This document shows, piece by piece, positions 23,484-30,055 of a DNA stretch of 42,674 nt. The notes under the pieces were generated by a model. It worked only from the letters and a program-made list of their open reading frames with translations, had not been told where the DNA came from and ran no database searches. The position numbers were made by a program, and so were the translations under genes. Numbering within the stretch: position 1 is the first letter of the stretch; every line of letters begins with the position of its first letter. Origin of the DNA: a virus; IMG/VR virus record IMGVR_UViG_3300027917_000078, positions 1 to 42,674 of that record. One strand, given 5' to 3'.

Positions 23484-23809
23484 CCGAGCATGCCCCCACC
23501 ATGAGCCATCGGGGGCCGCATGCCGATGACGCTCTCGATTGGGATGAGGCCCGCGACCCCATGCGAGCGCCTGACAGGCCCGTCAAGGCCCCGTGGCGCC
23601 TGCTAGGGCTCAGAGACCGTCAGCTACTCGACGCGCTCTCAGACGGCACCTGGACGCCGGAGGACGCCCTTCGCGGGCTGCTCCGCTGGGGACGTCTGCG
23701 CTTCTTCCTGACGACGACGCGGATGGTCATCGCGGGATGGATCGAGGCGCGGCCGGCAAACTCCTTCCTCACGAGCGAGTACCGGCTGAGTCCGCAGGTG
23801 TGGCAATGA
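23480..23809 (+). CDS. Small winged-helix-like protein
   Basis: 109 residues starting at the GTG of a GTGA overlap. LRDRQLLDALSDGTWTPEDALRGLLRW, a strand FFLTTTRMVIAGW and the rest resemble a winged helix that reads DNA ends or ssDNA. Ends by ATGA overlap with the GGQ gene. Confidence 0.5.
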   Translation: MTEHAPTMSHRGPHADDALDWDEARDPMRAPDRPVKAPWRLLGLRDRQLLDALSDGTWTPEDALRGLLRWGRLRFFLTTTRMVIAGWIEARPANSFLTSEYRLSPQVWQ

Positions 23810-24297
23810 GCCGCGAGGTCATCTTCACGCTGTCCAAGGCGAACGGCGACTTCATCGTCAAGACGGCCCGGAGCAGCGGCCCCGGTGGGCAGAACGTGAA
23901 CAAGCGGGACACCAAGGTCCACATCACGCACCCCGCGTCGGGCGCGAAGGCCGAGTGCCAGACGCACCGGACGCAGGAGCGCAACCGGGCCGAGGCGTTC
24001 CGCCGGCTGGTCAACGGCGAGACCTTCCAGACGTGGCTGCGTCTGGAATTAGCGAGACGGGGCGTAGAGAGTGCGCCCCAACACGGGGGCACCGGACCGA
24101 CAGGCTCCCGTGGTGAGAAGGTGCGGACCTACCACTTCCCCCGCGACGAGGTGACGGATCACCGCGTCGGTTTGTCGGTCAAAGGGGTGAAGCGGGTCTT
24201 GGACGGAGACCTCGACGTCTTCATCGAAGCGTTGACTCTCCAAAGGTGCGAAGATGGCACAACCGAAAGCTCCCTACGTAAAGGGGTCATCGACTAG
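23806..24297 (+). CDS. Minimal class-I release-factor-like GGQ protein
   Basis: 163 residues. SSGPGGQNVNK (23-33) is the GGQ motif that triggers peptidyl-tRNA hydrolysis in the ribosome, followed by THPASGAKAECQTHRTQERNR, the RF domain-3 continuation. VRTYHFPRDEVTDHR (106-120) is the RF1/RF2 element R-x-Y-x-F-P-x-x-x-x-T-D-H-R, and DGDLDVFIEAL its usual ending. The codon-reading PxT/SPF domain and domain 1 are absent. Candidate relatives are PrfH and ArfB, which act on damaged or stalled ribosomes; the length is nearer ArfB, but the TDHR element is RF/PrfH-like. It overlaps both neighbours. Confidence 0.85.
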   Translation: MSREVIFTLSKANGDFIVKTARSSGPGGQNVNKRDTKVHITHPASGAKAECQTHRTQERNRAEAFRRLVNGETFQTWLRLELARRGVESAPQHGGTGPTGSRGEKVRTYHFPRDEVTDHRVGLSVKGVKRVLDGDLDVFIEALTLQRCEDGTTESSLRKGVID

Positions 24298-24721
24298 CAA
24301 AGCGGCGGCTCACGCCATTGAGCCCCACCTGGGTCGTCTGGAACGGCTCGTGATGGACGCGATCGAAGCGGCCGGAGCGAACGGCCTGACCGACAAGGAA
24401 ATGGAGCGGCAACTCAACCTCGAACACGAGACTGGTAGCCCGCGTCGGTGCCGGCTTGTGGACTTGGGGCTCGTGGTCGATTCGGGGATGACGCGGCCCT
24501 CAGAGAGGGGCAACCCCTCAAAGGTCTGGGTCGCCTCTGGCACGTCGGGGATCAACCCGCCGAAGAAGCCCCCGAAGCCGACGCCGAAGCAGGCGCTTGT
24601 TGCCATCGGAGAAATCGAGCGGGTATTCACCGAGCACGCCAAGCGCACGGGAGAGAAGCCTAGCGCCGAGTTGATCAAACTCCGGCATTGGGTCAAATAC
24701 TACGTGGGGAAGGTACGATGA
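24254..24721 (+). CDS. Winged-helix protein
   Basis: 155 residues. ERLVMDAIEAAGANGLTDKEMERQL then a second helix and a wing (GNPSKVWVAS) form a classical wHTH, and a Pro/Lys linker leads to a helical C-terminus (QALVAIGEIERVFTEHAKRTG). Starts 44 bases inside the GGQ gene; a transcription regulator or DNA-end binder is plausible. Confidence 0.6.
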   Translation: MAQPKAPYVKGSSTSKAAAHAIEPHLGRLERLVMDAIEAAGANGLTDKEMERQLNLEHETGSPRRCRLVDLGLVVDSGMTRPSERGNPSKVWVASGTSGINPPKKPPKPTPKQALVAIGEIERVFTEHAKRTGEKPSAELIKLRHWVKYYVGKVR

Positions 24722-24924
24722 CAGGAACAAGCGCGCCGGGAAACAAGCACTGCACGCACGACTGGCGCATCGTGGACACGCTGATCAACCGGATGCACGG
24801 GCCGGACAAGAACCCGACCTTCAGTCTGAAGTGCCGGCTGTGCGGAGCGGAGAAGCAGGCGCAGGGGCAGGCTGCTCTGAAGCAGATCGTGAACCAGACT
24901 CCCCTCGGTTCCGGACTAGGGTAG
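24718..24924 (+). CDS. Small zinc-ribbon protein
   Basis: 68 residues starting by ATGA overlap. CTHDW at residue 12 and CRLCGAEKQ later give a C-x-H...C-x2-C set. Function unknown. Confidence 0.55.
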   Translation: MTGTSAPGNKHCTHDWRIVDTLINRMHGPDKNPTFSLKCRLCGAEKQAQGQAALKQIVNQTPLGSGLG

Positions 24925-24934
24925 GAGTTTGCCA

Positions 24935-24963
24935 TTGACAGGTGTATAGCGCTCTGCTATACA
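24935..24963 (+). promoter_or_regulatory. Promoter overlapped by a perfect inverted repeat
   Basis: TTGACA-N17-TATACA. GTGTATAGC-GCTCT-GCTATACAC (24942-24964) is a perfect 9-base inverted repeat covering the spacer and -10: an operator, most likely for the encoded ribbon-helix-helix protein. GGAGTTTGCC precedes the -35. Confidence 0.85.
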
Positions 24964-24970
24964 CGTCCCG

Positions 24971-25168
24971 ATGGGAACCCGATTCAACCGCGTGCTGTTC
25001 GTCCGCGTGGACGACGAGCTACTTCGGATGCTGGACCGGCTCGTAGAGAAGCACCAGAAAGCCAACCCCCAGAATCCAGTGAGCCGATCTCGCCTCGTGC
25101 GTGACCTCTTATGGGATGAGGTCCGGGCCGAGTTGAAAGCGTGGGAGGATGGGGGCAGAGGGACGTGA
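24971..25168 (+). CDS. Ribbon-helix-helix repressor, autoregulated
   Basis: 65 residues. NRVLFVRVDDELLRMLDRLVE is the beta strand plus first helix of a MetJ/Arc ribbon-helix-helix fold, and SRSRLVRDLLWDEV the second helix. The operator overlapping its own promoter indicates autorepression. The ATG lies 7 bases after the -10 with no ribosome site, so the mRNA is probably leaderless. It is coupled by TGATG to RNase HII. Confidence 0.75.
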   Translation: MGTRFNRVLFVRVDDELLRMLDRLVEKHQKANPQNPVSRSRLVRDLLWDEVRAELKAWEDGGRGT

Positions 25169-25839
25169 TGCCGTATGTCATCGGAGTAGACGAGAGCGGG
25201 ACTGGCGCATGGGCCGGTCCCTTCCATGTCGGGGCGGTCGCCGTGGAGGTGCTGCCGTTCAACAAGGCGATCGGTCGCTATCTACGCGACTCCAAGAAAC
25301 TGAGCGACACCAAGCGGCGGAAGGCGTGCCCTCTCATCCGTGAGCACGCGGCGGCGACGTCCGTGATCGAAGTGCCGGTGTGGGAGATCAACCTCGGGCC
25401 GAAGACGGCGTGGCGCATCGCAATCTCCAAGGCCCTGGGAGAGATCAAGAAATCGCTCGGCATCGAACGGGAGCAAGCCGACGAGCACACGCTTCTGATC
25501 GACGGGCCGGACGATGACGGGCTGATCAAGATGCTGGGCAGCGGCGGGTGGTACCATCCTCGGTTCGAGGTGGAGGGAGACGACCGCTTCCCGGCCATCA
25601 TGGCGGCGAGCATCCTGGCCAAGACGGCGCGGAACGACGCGATGGTGGGGCTGTCCTCGGAGTTTCCCGAGTACGGCTGGGAGCGCAACGCGGGCTACGG
25701 TACTCCCGAGCACAAGCGCGCGTGCGAGGAGCACGGCGTCACCAACCACCACCGCCGGATCAGACGGCTGCGACGGTACAGCGGCTACGTGGAGAAGGGC
25801 AACTGGTTCGATGACGAGGGCGAGCGTGCCAACGACTGA
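25168..25839 (+). CDS. rnhB: Ribonuclease HII
   Basis: 223 residues. YVIGVDESGTGAWAGP carries the catalytic Asp8-Glu9 pair of the RNase HII N-terminal motif, followed by DSKKLS, LIDGP (Asp112) and AASILAKTARND. It removes RNA from DNA-RNA hybrids and single ribonucleotides. In the usual AKxxRD motif the aspartate follows Arg directly; here Asn156 occupies that place and Asp157 follows, which could shift or weaken metal binding. It shares a transcription unit with the repressor gene. Confidence 0.85.
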   Translation: MPYVIGVDESGTGAWAGPFHVGAVAVEVLPFNKAIGRYLRDSKKLSDTKRRKACPLIREHAAATSVIEVPVWEINLGPKTAWRIAISKALGEIKKSLGIEREQADEHTLLIDGPDDDGLIKMLGSGGWYHPRFEVEGDDRFPAIMAASILAKTARNDAMVGLSSEFPEYGWERNAGYGTPEHKRACEEHGVTNHHRRIRRLRRYSGYVEKGNWFDDEGERAND

Positions 25840-26398
25840 CGAACGGTGGCAGGCGGTCCTGGAGGCGCACAGGATGGGCGGACCGGAGTGGGAGCGCGAA
25901 GAGGAGTACCAGCCCCTCGGAGCACCGGGGGAGGTGGTCGGGATGAAGTGCGCGGAGAAGGGCTGCGATGGCATCTTGCGCCTGAAGTGGTCCGATCGGG
26001 TCCAGCGCTACTGGTACTCGTGCTCCCGGTGGCCGAAGTGCGACGGTTCGCTGCCGGCCGACAAGGCAGGAGCCCCGCGTGGGGAGCCCCGGACGAAAGA
26101 GCTACAGGGCTGGCGCTCCAAGGCGCACGGAGTTTTCGATCGGCTGTGGAAGGAGAAGCACTGCTCCCGGTCGGCGGCCTATGCGTGGTTCCGGCGCGTG
26201 ATGGTGTGCACGCCGGACCAGGCGCACATCTTCAAGCAAGACATCGAAGGCTGCAAGCGGCTCATCGCGCTCGTCGCGGAGAAGGGGCCGGGAACCGACT
26301 TCTGGACGTCCTGGTACAACCCGGGCAAGCGCGTGAAGCCGAAGAAGGGCAGCGGCACGCGGCGGCGTCGATCTACTTCTCGGGGGCGGGGTCGGTGA
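25811..26398 (+). CDS. Topoisomerase-type zinc-ribbon plus DUF3268-like protein
   Basis: 195 residues. MKCAEKGCDGILRLKW followed by YSCSRWPKCDGS resembles the C-terminal zinc ribbon of topoisomerase I. The part after residue 90 (W-x-KAHGVFDRLWKEKHCSRSAAYAWF...) matches my memory of DUF3268, a domain found in phages and bacteria after such ribbons. No nuclease motif is visible. GTG 25825 is an alternative start. The end overlaps a convergent small gene. Confidence 0.7.
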   Translation: MTRASVPTTDERWQAVLEAHRMGGPEWEREEEYQPLGAPGEVVGMKCAEKGCDGILRLKWSDRVQRYWYSCSRWPKCDGSLPADKAGAPRGEPRTKELQGWRSKAHGVFDRLWKEKHCSRSAAYAWFRRVMVCTPDQAHIFKQDIEGCKRLIALVAEKGPGTDFWTSWYNPGKRVKPKKGSGTRRRRSTSRGRGR

Positions 26399-26543
26399 TG
26401 AAGGTGGCGACCCACTTGCGGGCTGCCTCGTGGTCCTCTTCGGTCATGTCCTTGGTGAGGATGTTGATCAGGAGCCCGGGGTCGTCAGGGTCGTATGGCT
26501 TCTCCTCTGGCTTGGATGTTGCGAGCCAAGGTTCCCACGCCAT
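26373..26543 (-). CDS. Small minus-strand hypothetical
   Basis: 56 residues; GGAGG lies 5 bases before the start at 26543. The C-terminus LLINILTKDMTEEDHEAARKW looks like a folded helix. A shared CTATGATAG element around 26563 may serve it and the plus-strand gene at 26586 divergently. Confidence 0.5.
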   Translation of the reverse strand: MAWEPWLATSKPEEKPYDPDDPGLLINILTKDMTEEDHEAARKWVATFITDPAPEK

Positions 26544-26553
26544 GATCGCCTCC

Positions 26554-26569
26554 GGGAAAGCTCTATGAT
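26554..26569 (+). promoter_or_regulatory. GGGAAAGCTC directly joined to TATGAT
   Basis: The motif abuts a -10-like hexamer before the gene at 26586. No clear -35. Confidence 0.4.
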
Positions 26570-26585
26570 AGACAGGAGAGAGGCA

Positions 26586-26780
26586 ATGGACAAGTGTGAG
26601 TGCGGGGAGCGTCTGCCGATGCACCTTGCTGGACTAGGGCTGCCGAATTTCGAGCACGTGTGCTCATGCAACCGGGCCTATAAGGTGGAGGCCGGGAAAT
26701 TCGTTCCGAACGGGACGCAGCACAACCCCTTCGCGGAGTACGATCGGGCGCATGCTGTGGAGAAGAAGGGGACAACGTGA
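26586..26780 (+). CDS. Small zinc-type protein
   Basis: 64 residues with CECG at the N-terminus and CSCN near residue 30, enough for one zinc. Good AGGAGAGG ribosome site. The stop overlaps the next start (TGATG). Confidence 0.55.
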   Translation: MDKCECGERLPMHLAGLGLPNFEHVCSCNRAYKVEAGKFVPNGTQHNPFAEYDRAHAVEKKGTT

Positions 26781-27055
26781 TGAAGGTAGGAAAACTTCGC
26801 ATATTAGCGTACATCCGGGAGAAGGCCGACGCCGCTGTCCACAGGTTGCTCAGGCCCTACGTCGGGCGCCTCATGGAAGAGATCGTGGAGCGGTGGGAGT
26901 CCGACGCCGAGTGCGAGGACGAGGACATCCCGGACTGCGAGCACTGCGAGCATAGCGGGCACTGCCCCTACGAGCCGCAGGCGGTCTACGAGCCGCCGCC
27001 CGGCTACATCCTCGTTCGCCCCGGGCCGCCCCCGCCTCCGTGGTCGATCAACTAG
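26780..27055 (+). CDS. Hypothetical protein with CxxC cluster and poly-Pro end
   Basis: 91 residues. The basic N-terminal half looks amphipathic helical (YIREKADAAVHRLLRPYVG); the second half has C-x8-C-x2-C-x5-C and ends in PGPPPPPWSIN. A GGAAAACTTC motif covers the start region. Function unknown. Confidence 0.55.
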   Translation: MKVGKLRILAYIREKADAAVHRLLRPYVGRLMEEIVERWESDAECEDEDIPDCEHCEHSGHCPYEPQAVYEPPPGYILVRPGPPPPPWSIN

Positions 27056-27069
27056 GGGAGCTTTCCTCC
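27053..27069 (+). other. GGGGAGCTTTCCTCCCC dyad after a stop codon
   Basis: A reverse-orientation copy of the dispersed motif inside a GGGGA...TCCCC dyad, as at 10043. Possible terminator or protein-binding site. Confidence 0.4.
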
Positions 27070-27154
27070 CCGCGCGGGCTCCGGCCTCGCCTTCGGCTCG
27101 GCCTACATCGTCCTACACTATCCGACAAATCGACACGGGCTCGAACGTTTGCTC

Positions 27155-27183
27155 TTGACAGCCGGGCTCCCCTGTGCGATGCT
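27155..27183 (+). promoter_or_regulatory. Promoter, TTGACA-N17-GATGCT
   Basis: Preceded by the CACTATCCGACAAATCGACA block from 27116. Confidence 0.8.
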
Positions 27184-27193
27184 GGGTACATGG

Positions 27194-27211
27194 TCGCGGT
27201 TGCTACCGCGA
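27194..27211 (+). promoter_or_regulatory. Leader hairpin, family member H
   Basis: TCGCGG-TTGCTA-CCGCGA, 13 bases before ATG 27225; the most divergent loop of the family. Confidence 0.6.
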
Positions 27212-27224
27212 AGGAGAGGTCCAG

Positions 27225-27446
27225 ATGGCTACGACGACTGAGAGGCTCATCGCCCGCAACCACATCACGCACTGCCTCGCGAACGCCCGCGAATACGGGA
27301 CGCACGTGAGGGTTCTCGGTTTCGAGATGCACAACGGTCCGATCTCGAACACGGTGATCGAGACCGTCCTCTGCGAGATGCTGGCTCAGGGCACCGTCGA
27401 GGAGCACTTCGATGGCCACGGCACCTACTACGTGGAAGGGCGATAG
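27225..27446 (+). CDS. Small helix-turn-helix-like protein
   Basis: 73 residues. NHITHCLANAREYG then PISNTVIETVLCEMLAQGTVEEH looks like a small winged helix, ending in a strand (GTYYVEGR). Function unknown. Followed directly by the next gene. Confidence 0.55.
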   Translation: MATTTERLIARNHITHCLANAREYGTHVRVLGFEMHNGPISNTVIETVLCEMLAQGTVEEHFDGHGTYYVEGR

Positions 27447-27668
27447 GTGAGCACGATGATCGTCGCGAACGAGAATTTCACCCCCGCGCAGTCGGCCATC
27501 CTCAAGTCGATGGTCTACGCCCCGGCCGCGTGGCGCTGCCCGCTCGTGTCCGATGAGGACATGCTGGACGACCTGGCCTGGCTCGCGGAGCGCGGCTACA
27601 TCGCGGCCAGCGATTGGGACTGGCTGCCCACCCGGCTCGGCCGGCGCCTCGTCTGGTCCGTGGACTAG
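27447..27668 (+). CDS. Small winged-helix-like protein
   Basis: 73 residues from GTG 27447; ATG 27456 is the alternative, with AGGTGAG as its ribosome site. FTPAQSAILKSMVYAPAAWR, MLDDLAWLAERGYI and a final basic strand suggest a wHTH. Confidence 0.5.
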   Translation: MSTMIVANENFTPAQSAILKSMVYAPAAWRCPLVSDEDMLDDLAWLAERGYIAASDWDWLPTRLGRRLVWSVD

Positions 27669-27713
27669 GGAGAGGTGGGGGAGAGAAATCTTCGCCGCCA
27701 GGTACGTTTGCTC

Positions 27714-27742
27714 TTGACACCCACCGCCAGGCGTGGTAGGGT
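27714..27742 (+). promoter_or_regulatory. Promoter, TTGACA-N17-TAGGGT
   Basis: CGTTTGCTC context; a GAAATCTTC motif ends 20 bases upstream, as at 21621. Confidence 0.8.
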
Positions 27743-27752
27743 GAGAATGAGA

Positions 27753-27771
27753 TGGCGGATGTGTTCCGCCA
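27753..27771 (+). promoter_or_regulatory. Leader hairpin, family member I
   Basis: TGGCGG-ATGTGTT-CCGCCA, 12 bases before ATG 27784. Confidence 0.75.
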
Positions 27772-27783
27772 GGGAGGACCGAC

Positions 27784-28131
27784 ATGCCCAAGATCAACGT
27801 CACTGACAACGACCTCGACACGATCGTCGCCGCCTTGAAGGCGAAGGGGGAGGACGCGCTCGCGGACTCGCTTCTGTGCGACGACGAGGACGAGGACTAC
27901 GAGGCGGAGTGGGAGCGCTACAACGACCCCGACCACCCGGACTACCTCATCGACGGGGTGGGCTTCGCGGACCCCGGGGGCAACAGCGCCCTGCGCGCGG
28001 CCACGCGGGGCAATCCGCGCATCCACCCGTGCCCGACCTGCGGGCGCCCGAACATGCTGACGCCCATCGACGTCCAGCGCGGCTACCAGTGCGACCGCTG
28101 TGCCGACATGGCGGAGAGAGGGGGCTGGTGA
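27784..28131 (+). CDS. Hypothetical protein with zinc ribbon
   Basis: 115 residues: an N-terminal helical part (DNDLDTIVAALKAKGEDALAD), an acidic linker and a C-terminal CPTCGRPN...CDRCADM ribbon. One-base overlap with the next start. Confidence 0.6.
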   Translation: MPKINVTDNDLDTIVAALKAKGEDALADSLLCDDEDEDYEAEWERYNDPDHPDYLIDGVGFADPGGNSALRAATRGNPRIHPCPTCGRPNMLTPIDVQRGYQCDRCADMAERGGW

Positions 28132-28832
28132 TGTGGATCTTCACGCCGATCGGCTTCTTCAGTGCTACGCTCACGAACCCGAAGTACAAAGAGCTACCCG
28201 AGCACATGCAGCACGGACACATCATGGTCCGGGCGCGCGTGCGGGAAGACCTCGACCGTCTCGTCCACGAGCACCAGCGCATGGGCTACGGGAGTGAGCC
28301 AGAAATCTTCGCTCTGCCGGGGCACGACTACCCGTACCGGATCGTCGTCCCGTTCCCGGAGTGGGTCGCGCTCGCCGCGCACCTGGCCGAGATGATCGAC
28401 TACTCCAACTTCAAGAACGCCGTGGAGGAGAAGGCCCTTGACGGCTTCGCGGGGCAGGCCCGGCACGACCTCTACATGAAGGTCTGGGGCGTCATGCACG
28501 GCGCCGAGGAGTGGCTCAGGAAGCGCGTGGCCGACCTCAAGAGGCCCAAGGGCTACCAGGGCGGCTTCACCTTCTGGGAGAGCCCTGCGCGTCACAGGGG
28601 CGATCCTCGGACCGATGCCGACATGGCGGCCCTCTACCAGTCCCCGCGCGGCTGGGAGGACTGGCTGGAGGACGACGAGGCCGAGGCCGTGCTCTGCGAC
28701 CTCCCCGAAGGCACCGACGAGGCTATCGACCTGGATGACGACCCGGACGACCTCGTGATCGACAACCCGACCCCGGACGACATCGCTCGGTTCGAGGCTG
28801 CGATGCTCCGTCGCCGCCGTCGCCGCCACTAG
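28131..28832 (+). CDS. Conserved-looking hypothetical protein
   Basis: 233 residues. MWIFTPIGFFSATL, VRARVREDLDRLV, GHDYPYRIVVP and IDYSNFKNAV occur in this order in a widespread phage/bacterial family of unknown function (from memory). The C-terminal 80 residues are an acidic tail ending in poly-Arg. A GAAATCTTC motif lies inside (28302). Confidence 0.65.
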   Translation: MWIFTPIGFFSATLTNPKYKELPEHMQHGHIMVRARVREDLDRLVHEHQRMGYGSEPEIFALPGHDYPYRIVVPFPEWVALAAHLAEMIDYSNFKNAVEEKALDGFAGQARHDLYMKVWGVMHGAEEWLRKRVADLKRPKGYQGGFTFWESPARHRGDPRTDADMAALYQSPRGWEDWLEDDEAEAVLCDLPEGTDEAIDLDDDPDDLVIDNPTPDDIARFEAAMLRRRRRRH

Positions 28833-28914
28833 GCAATCGCCCTTCCAACAGCACCGCCCGAACCTGCTTCGCCATCCGTAGCTTCTGCTCGTCTGTCATC
28901 TCGTCCCAATCCAT
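28723..28914 (-). CDS. Possible small minus-strand gene
   Basis: 63 residues; MDWDEMTDEQKLRMAKQVRA is protein-like, the rest overlaps the 3' end of the plus-strand gene and is less convincing. No clear ribosome site. Confidence 0.3.
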   Translation of the reverse strand: MDWDEMTDEQKLRMAKQVRAVLLEGRLPSGGDGGDGASQPRTERCRPGSGCRSRGRPGRHPGR

Positions 28915-28956
28915 GACCCGAGCGTAACGGAACCAGGACCGCGATCTTGCACCGCT

Positions 28957-28985
28957 GGTCATGAAAACTCCCTGCGTGCTATGCT
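28957..28985 (+). promoter_or_regulatory. Holin promoter with GAAAACTCC element
   Basis: TGGTCAT, GAAAACTCC starting 17 bases before TATGCT. Same layout as 10272. Confidence 0.55.
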
Positions 28986-29010
28986 CGTGGCCGCCCAAAG
29001 GGAGGGAGTG

Positions 29011-29556
29011 ATGAAGAAGCTGATTCTTCTGGCGACGTTCGCAGTCGTCATCGTGTTGCCGTCCGTGGCGATGGGGCAGCCGTGCCCGCCCGTGGACGTG
29101 AACCTGTCCGTGGCCGATCAGGCGCAAGAGTGGTGGATGGTGCTCCTGGACTTCCTGGTCCAACTGTCGGCGCCGCTCGTCACCGGCATCCTGGGCGTGC
29201 TCGGCACCTGGCTCGTCCGCAAGCTCACCAAGAAGTGGGACACGGAGAAGCAGGAAGCCACGGTACGCCTGACGCAGAACATGATCCAGGCCGGTGTCGC
29301 CTTTGCCGAGGAGCAGGCACGCAAGGCCCTGAAGACCGACAGGGTGAAGACGGAGAGCGCCGACAAGATGCAGAGCGCCGTGGACTTCATCCAACAGCAA
29401 CTCGACGCCTCTGGGCTGCCTGGCATTGCCGAGGCCGAGTTGACCAAGCTGATCGAAGCCCGGCTCCAACAGGAGAGGGCGCGGCCCGATGGCGCCGTCC
29501 CGAGCGAGCCCGCCGACTCGACGCCGGAGCCCGATCCCGAGCCCGCCAAGTCCTGA
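29011..29556 (+). CDS. Holin-like membrane protein
   Basis: 181 residues. The N-terminal 22 residues are a signal-peptide-like stretch (MKKLILLATFAVVIVLPSVA). A transmembrane segment (about 46-69) is followed by the basic RKLTKKW stop-transfer. The cytoplasmic region has a long helix and ends LPGIAEAELTKLIEARL, the layout of LL-H-type phage holins (superfamily VI). It sits upstream of tmRNA and the amidase. Strong GGGAGG ribosome site. Confidence 0.75.
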   Translation: MKKLILLATFAVVIVLPSVAMGQPCPPVDVNLSVADQAQEWWMVLLDFLVQLSAPLVTGILGVLGTWLVRKLTKKWDTEKQEATVRLTQNMIQAGVAFAEEQARKALKTDRVKTESADKMQSAVDFIQQQLDASGLPGIAEAELTKLIEARLQQERARPDGAVPSEPADSTPEPDPEPAKS

Positions 29557-29586
29557 CTATCGCTCCCTACCACATAACGTTCGCTC

Positions 29587-29616
29587 TTGACACATCGGCA
29601 AACTCCTGCCTATGCT
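29587..29616 (+). promoter_or_regulatory. tmRNA promoter
   Basis: TTGACA, 18-base spacer, TATGCT. The spacer contains GGCAAACTCC, so factors binding the motif could control tmRNA. Confidence 0.75.
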
Positions 29617-29626
29617 GGAGTCCTTT

Positions 29627-29975
29627 GGGGCCGACTTGGATTCGACGGGTATTGAGAAGGTAGCAGGAGCGTGCCGGGCATGATCGTCGCCCGTAAAAAC
29701 GCGGTCAAAACACAGTTGCCAACCGTGACAACTACCCGGAGGCCCGCCTGGCGGCGTGACCTCCCGTTCCACCCCGGAGTGCCCACGGCTGGGGATGGGG
29801 CGCCATGCAGTGGGCTGGTCACAGCGCGGCTGCGTCCGAGCGCGTGACGAGACATAGGGCGCACCCTCGCGGCGCGCGGTCGCCGGTCCGAACGTCGCGA
29901 GTATCAAACCGGCTACGCACGTAGAGCCTACGACTGGACAGTGCGCGGACGCGGGTTCGACTCCCGCCGGCTCCA
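29627..29975 (+). ncRNA. ssrA: Transfer-messenger RNA (tmRNA)
   Basis: Both tRNA-like ends are present: GGGGCCG pairs with CGGCTCC, and the T arm reads GCGGG-TTCGACT-CCCGC. The mRNA part begins after CCCGTAAAAACGCG, and the tag frame (resume codon GCC) encodes ANRDNYPEARLAA then TGA, ending in the LAA that ClpXP recognises. The 3' CCA is not encoded (ACTA). It rescues stalled ribosomes and marks the product for degradation. Lying between holin and amidase, it probably supplies rescue during late infection or replaces host tmRNA. Confidence 0.95.
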
Positions 29976-29998
29976 CTAGGTGTTGGCAGCACCGTTAT

Positions 29999-30034
29999 GG
30001 CCTCGCCCTCTACTCGCAACCGGAGGGCGGGGCC
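29999..30034 (+). terminator. Strong hairpin downstream of tmRNA
   Basis: GGCCTCGCCCTC pairs with GAGGGCGGGGCC around a 12-base loop. No T-run follows, so it may be a processing or attenuation structure for the amidase transcript. Confidence 0.45.
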
Positions 30035-30055
30035 GCAAACTCCTGGAGGGGGTAT

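Noticed and set aside
29627-29975. Minus-strand coding frames across the tmRNA
   Set aside because: The region is fully explained by tmRNA ends and tag frame.
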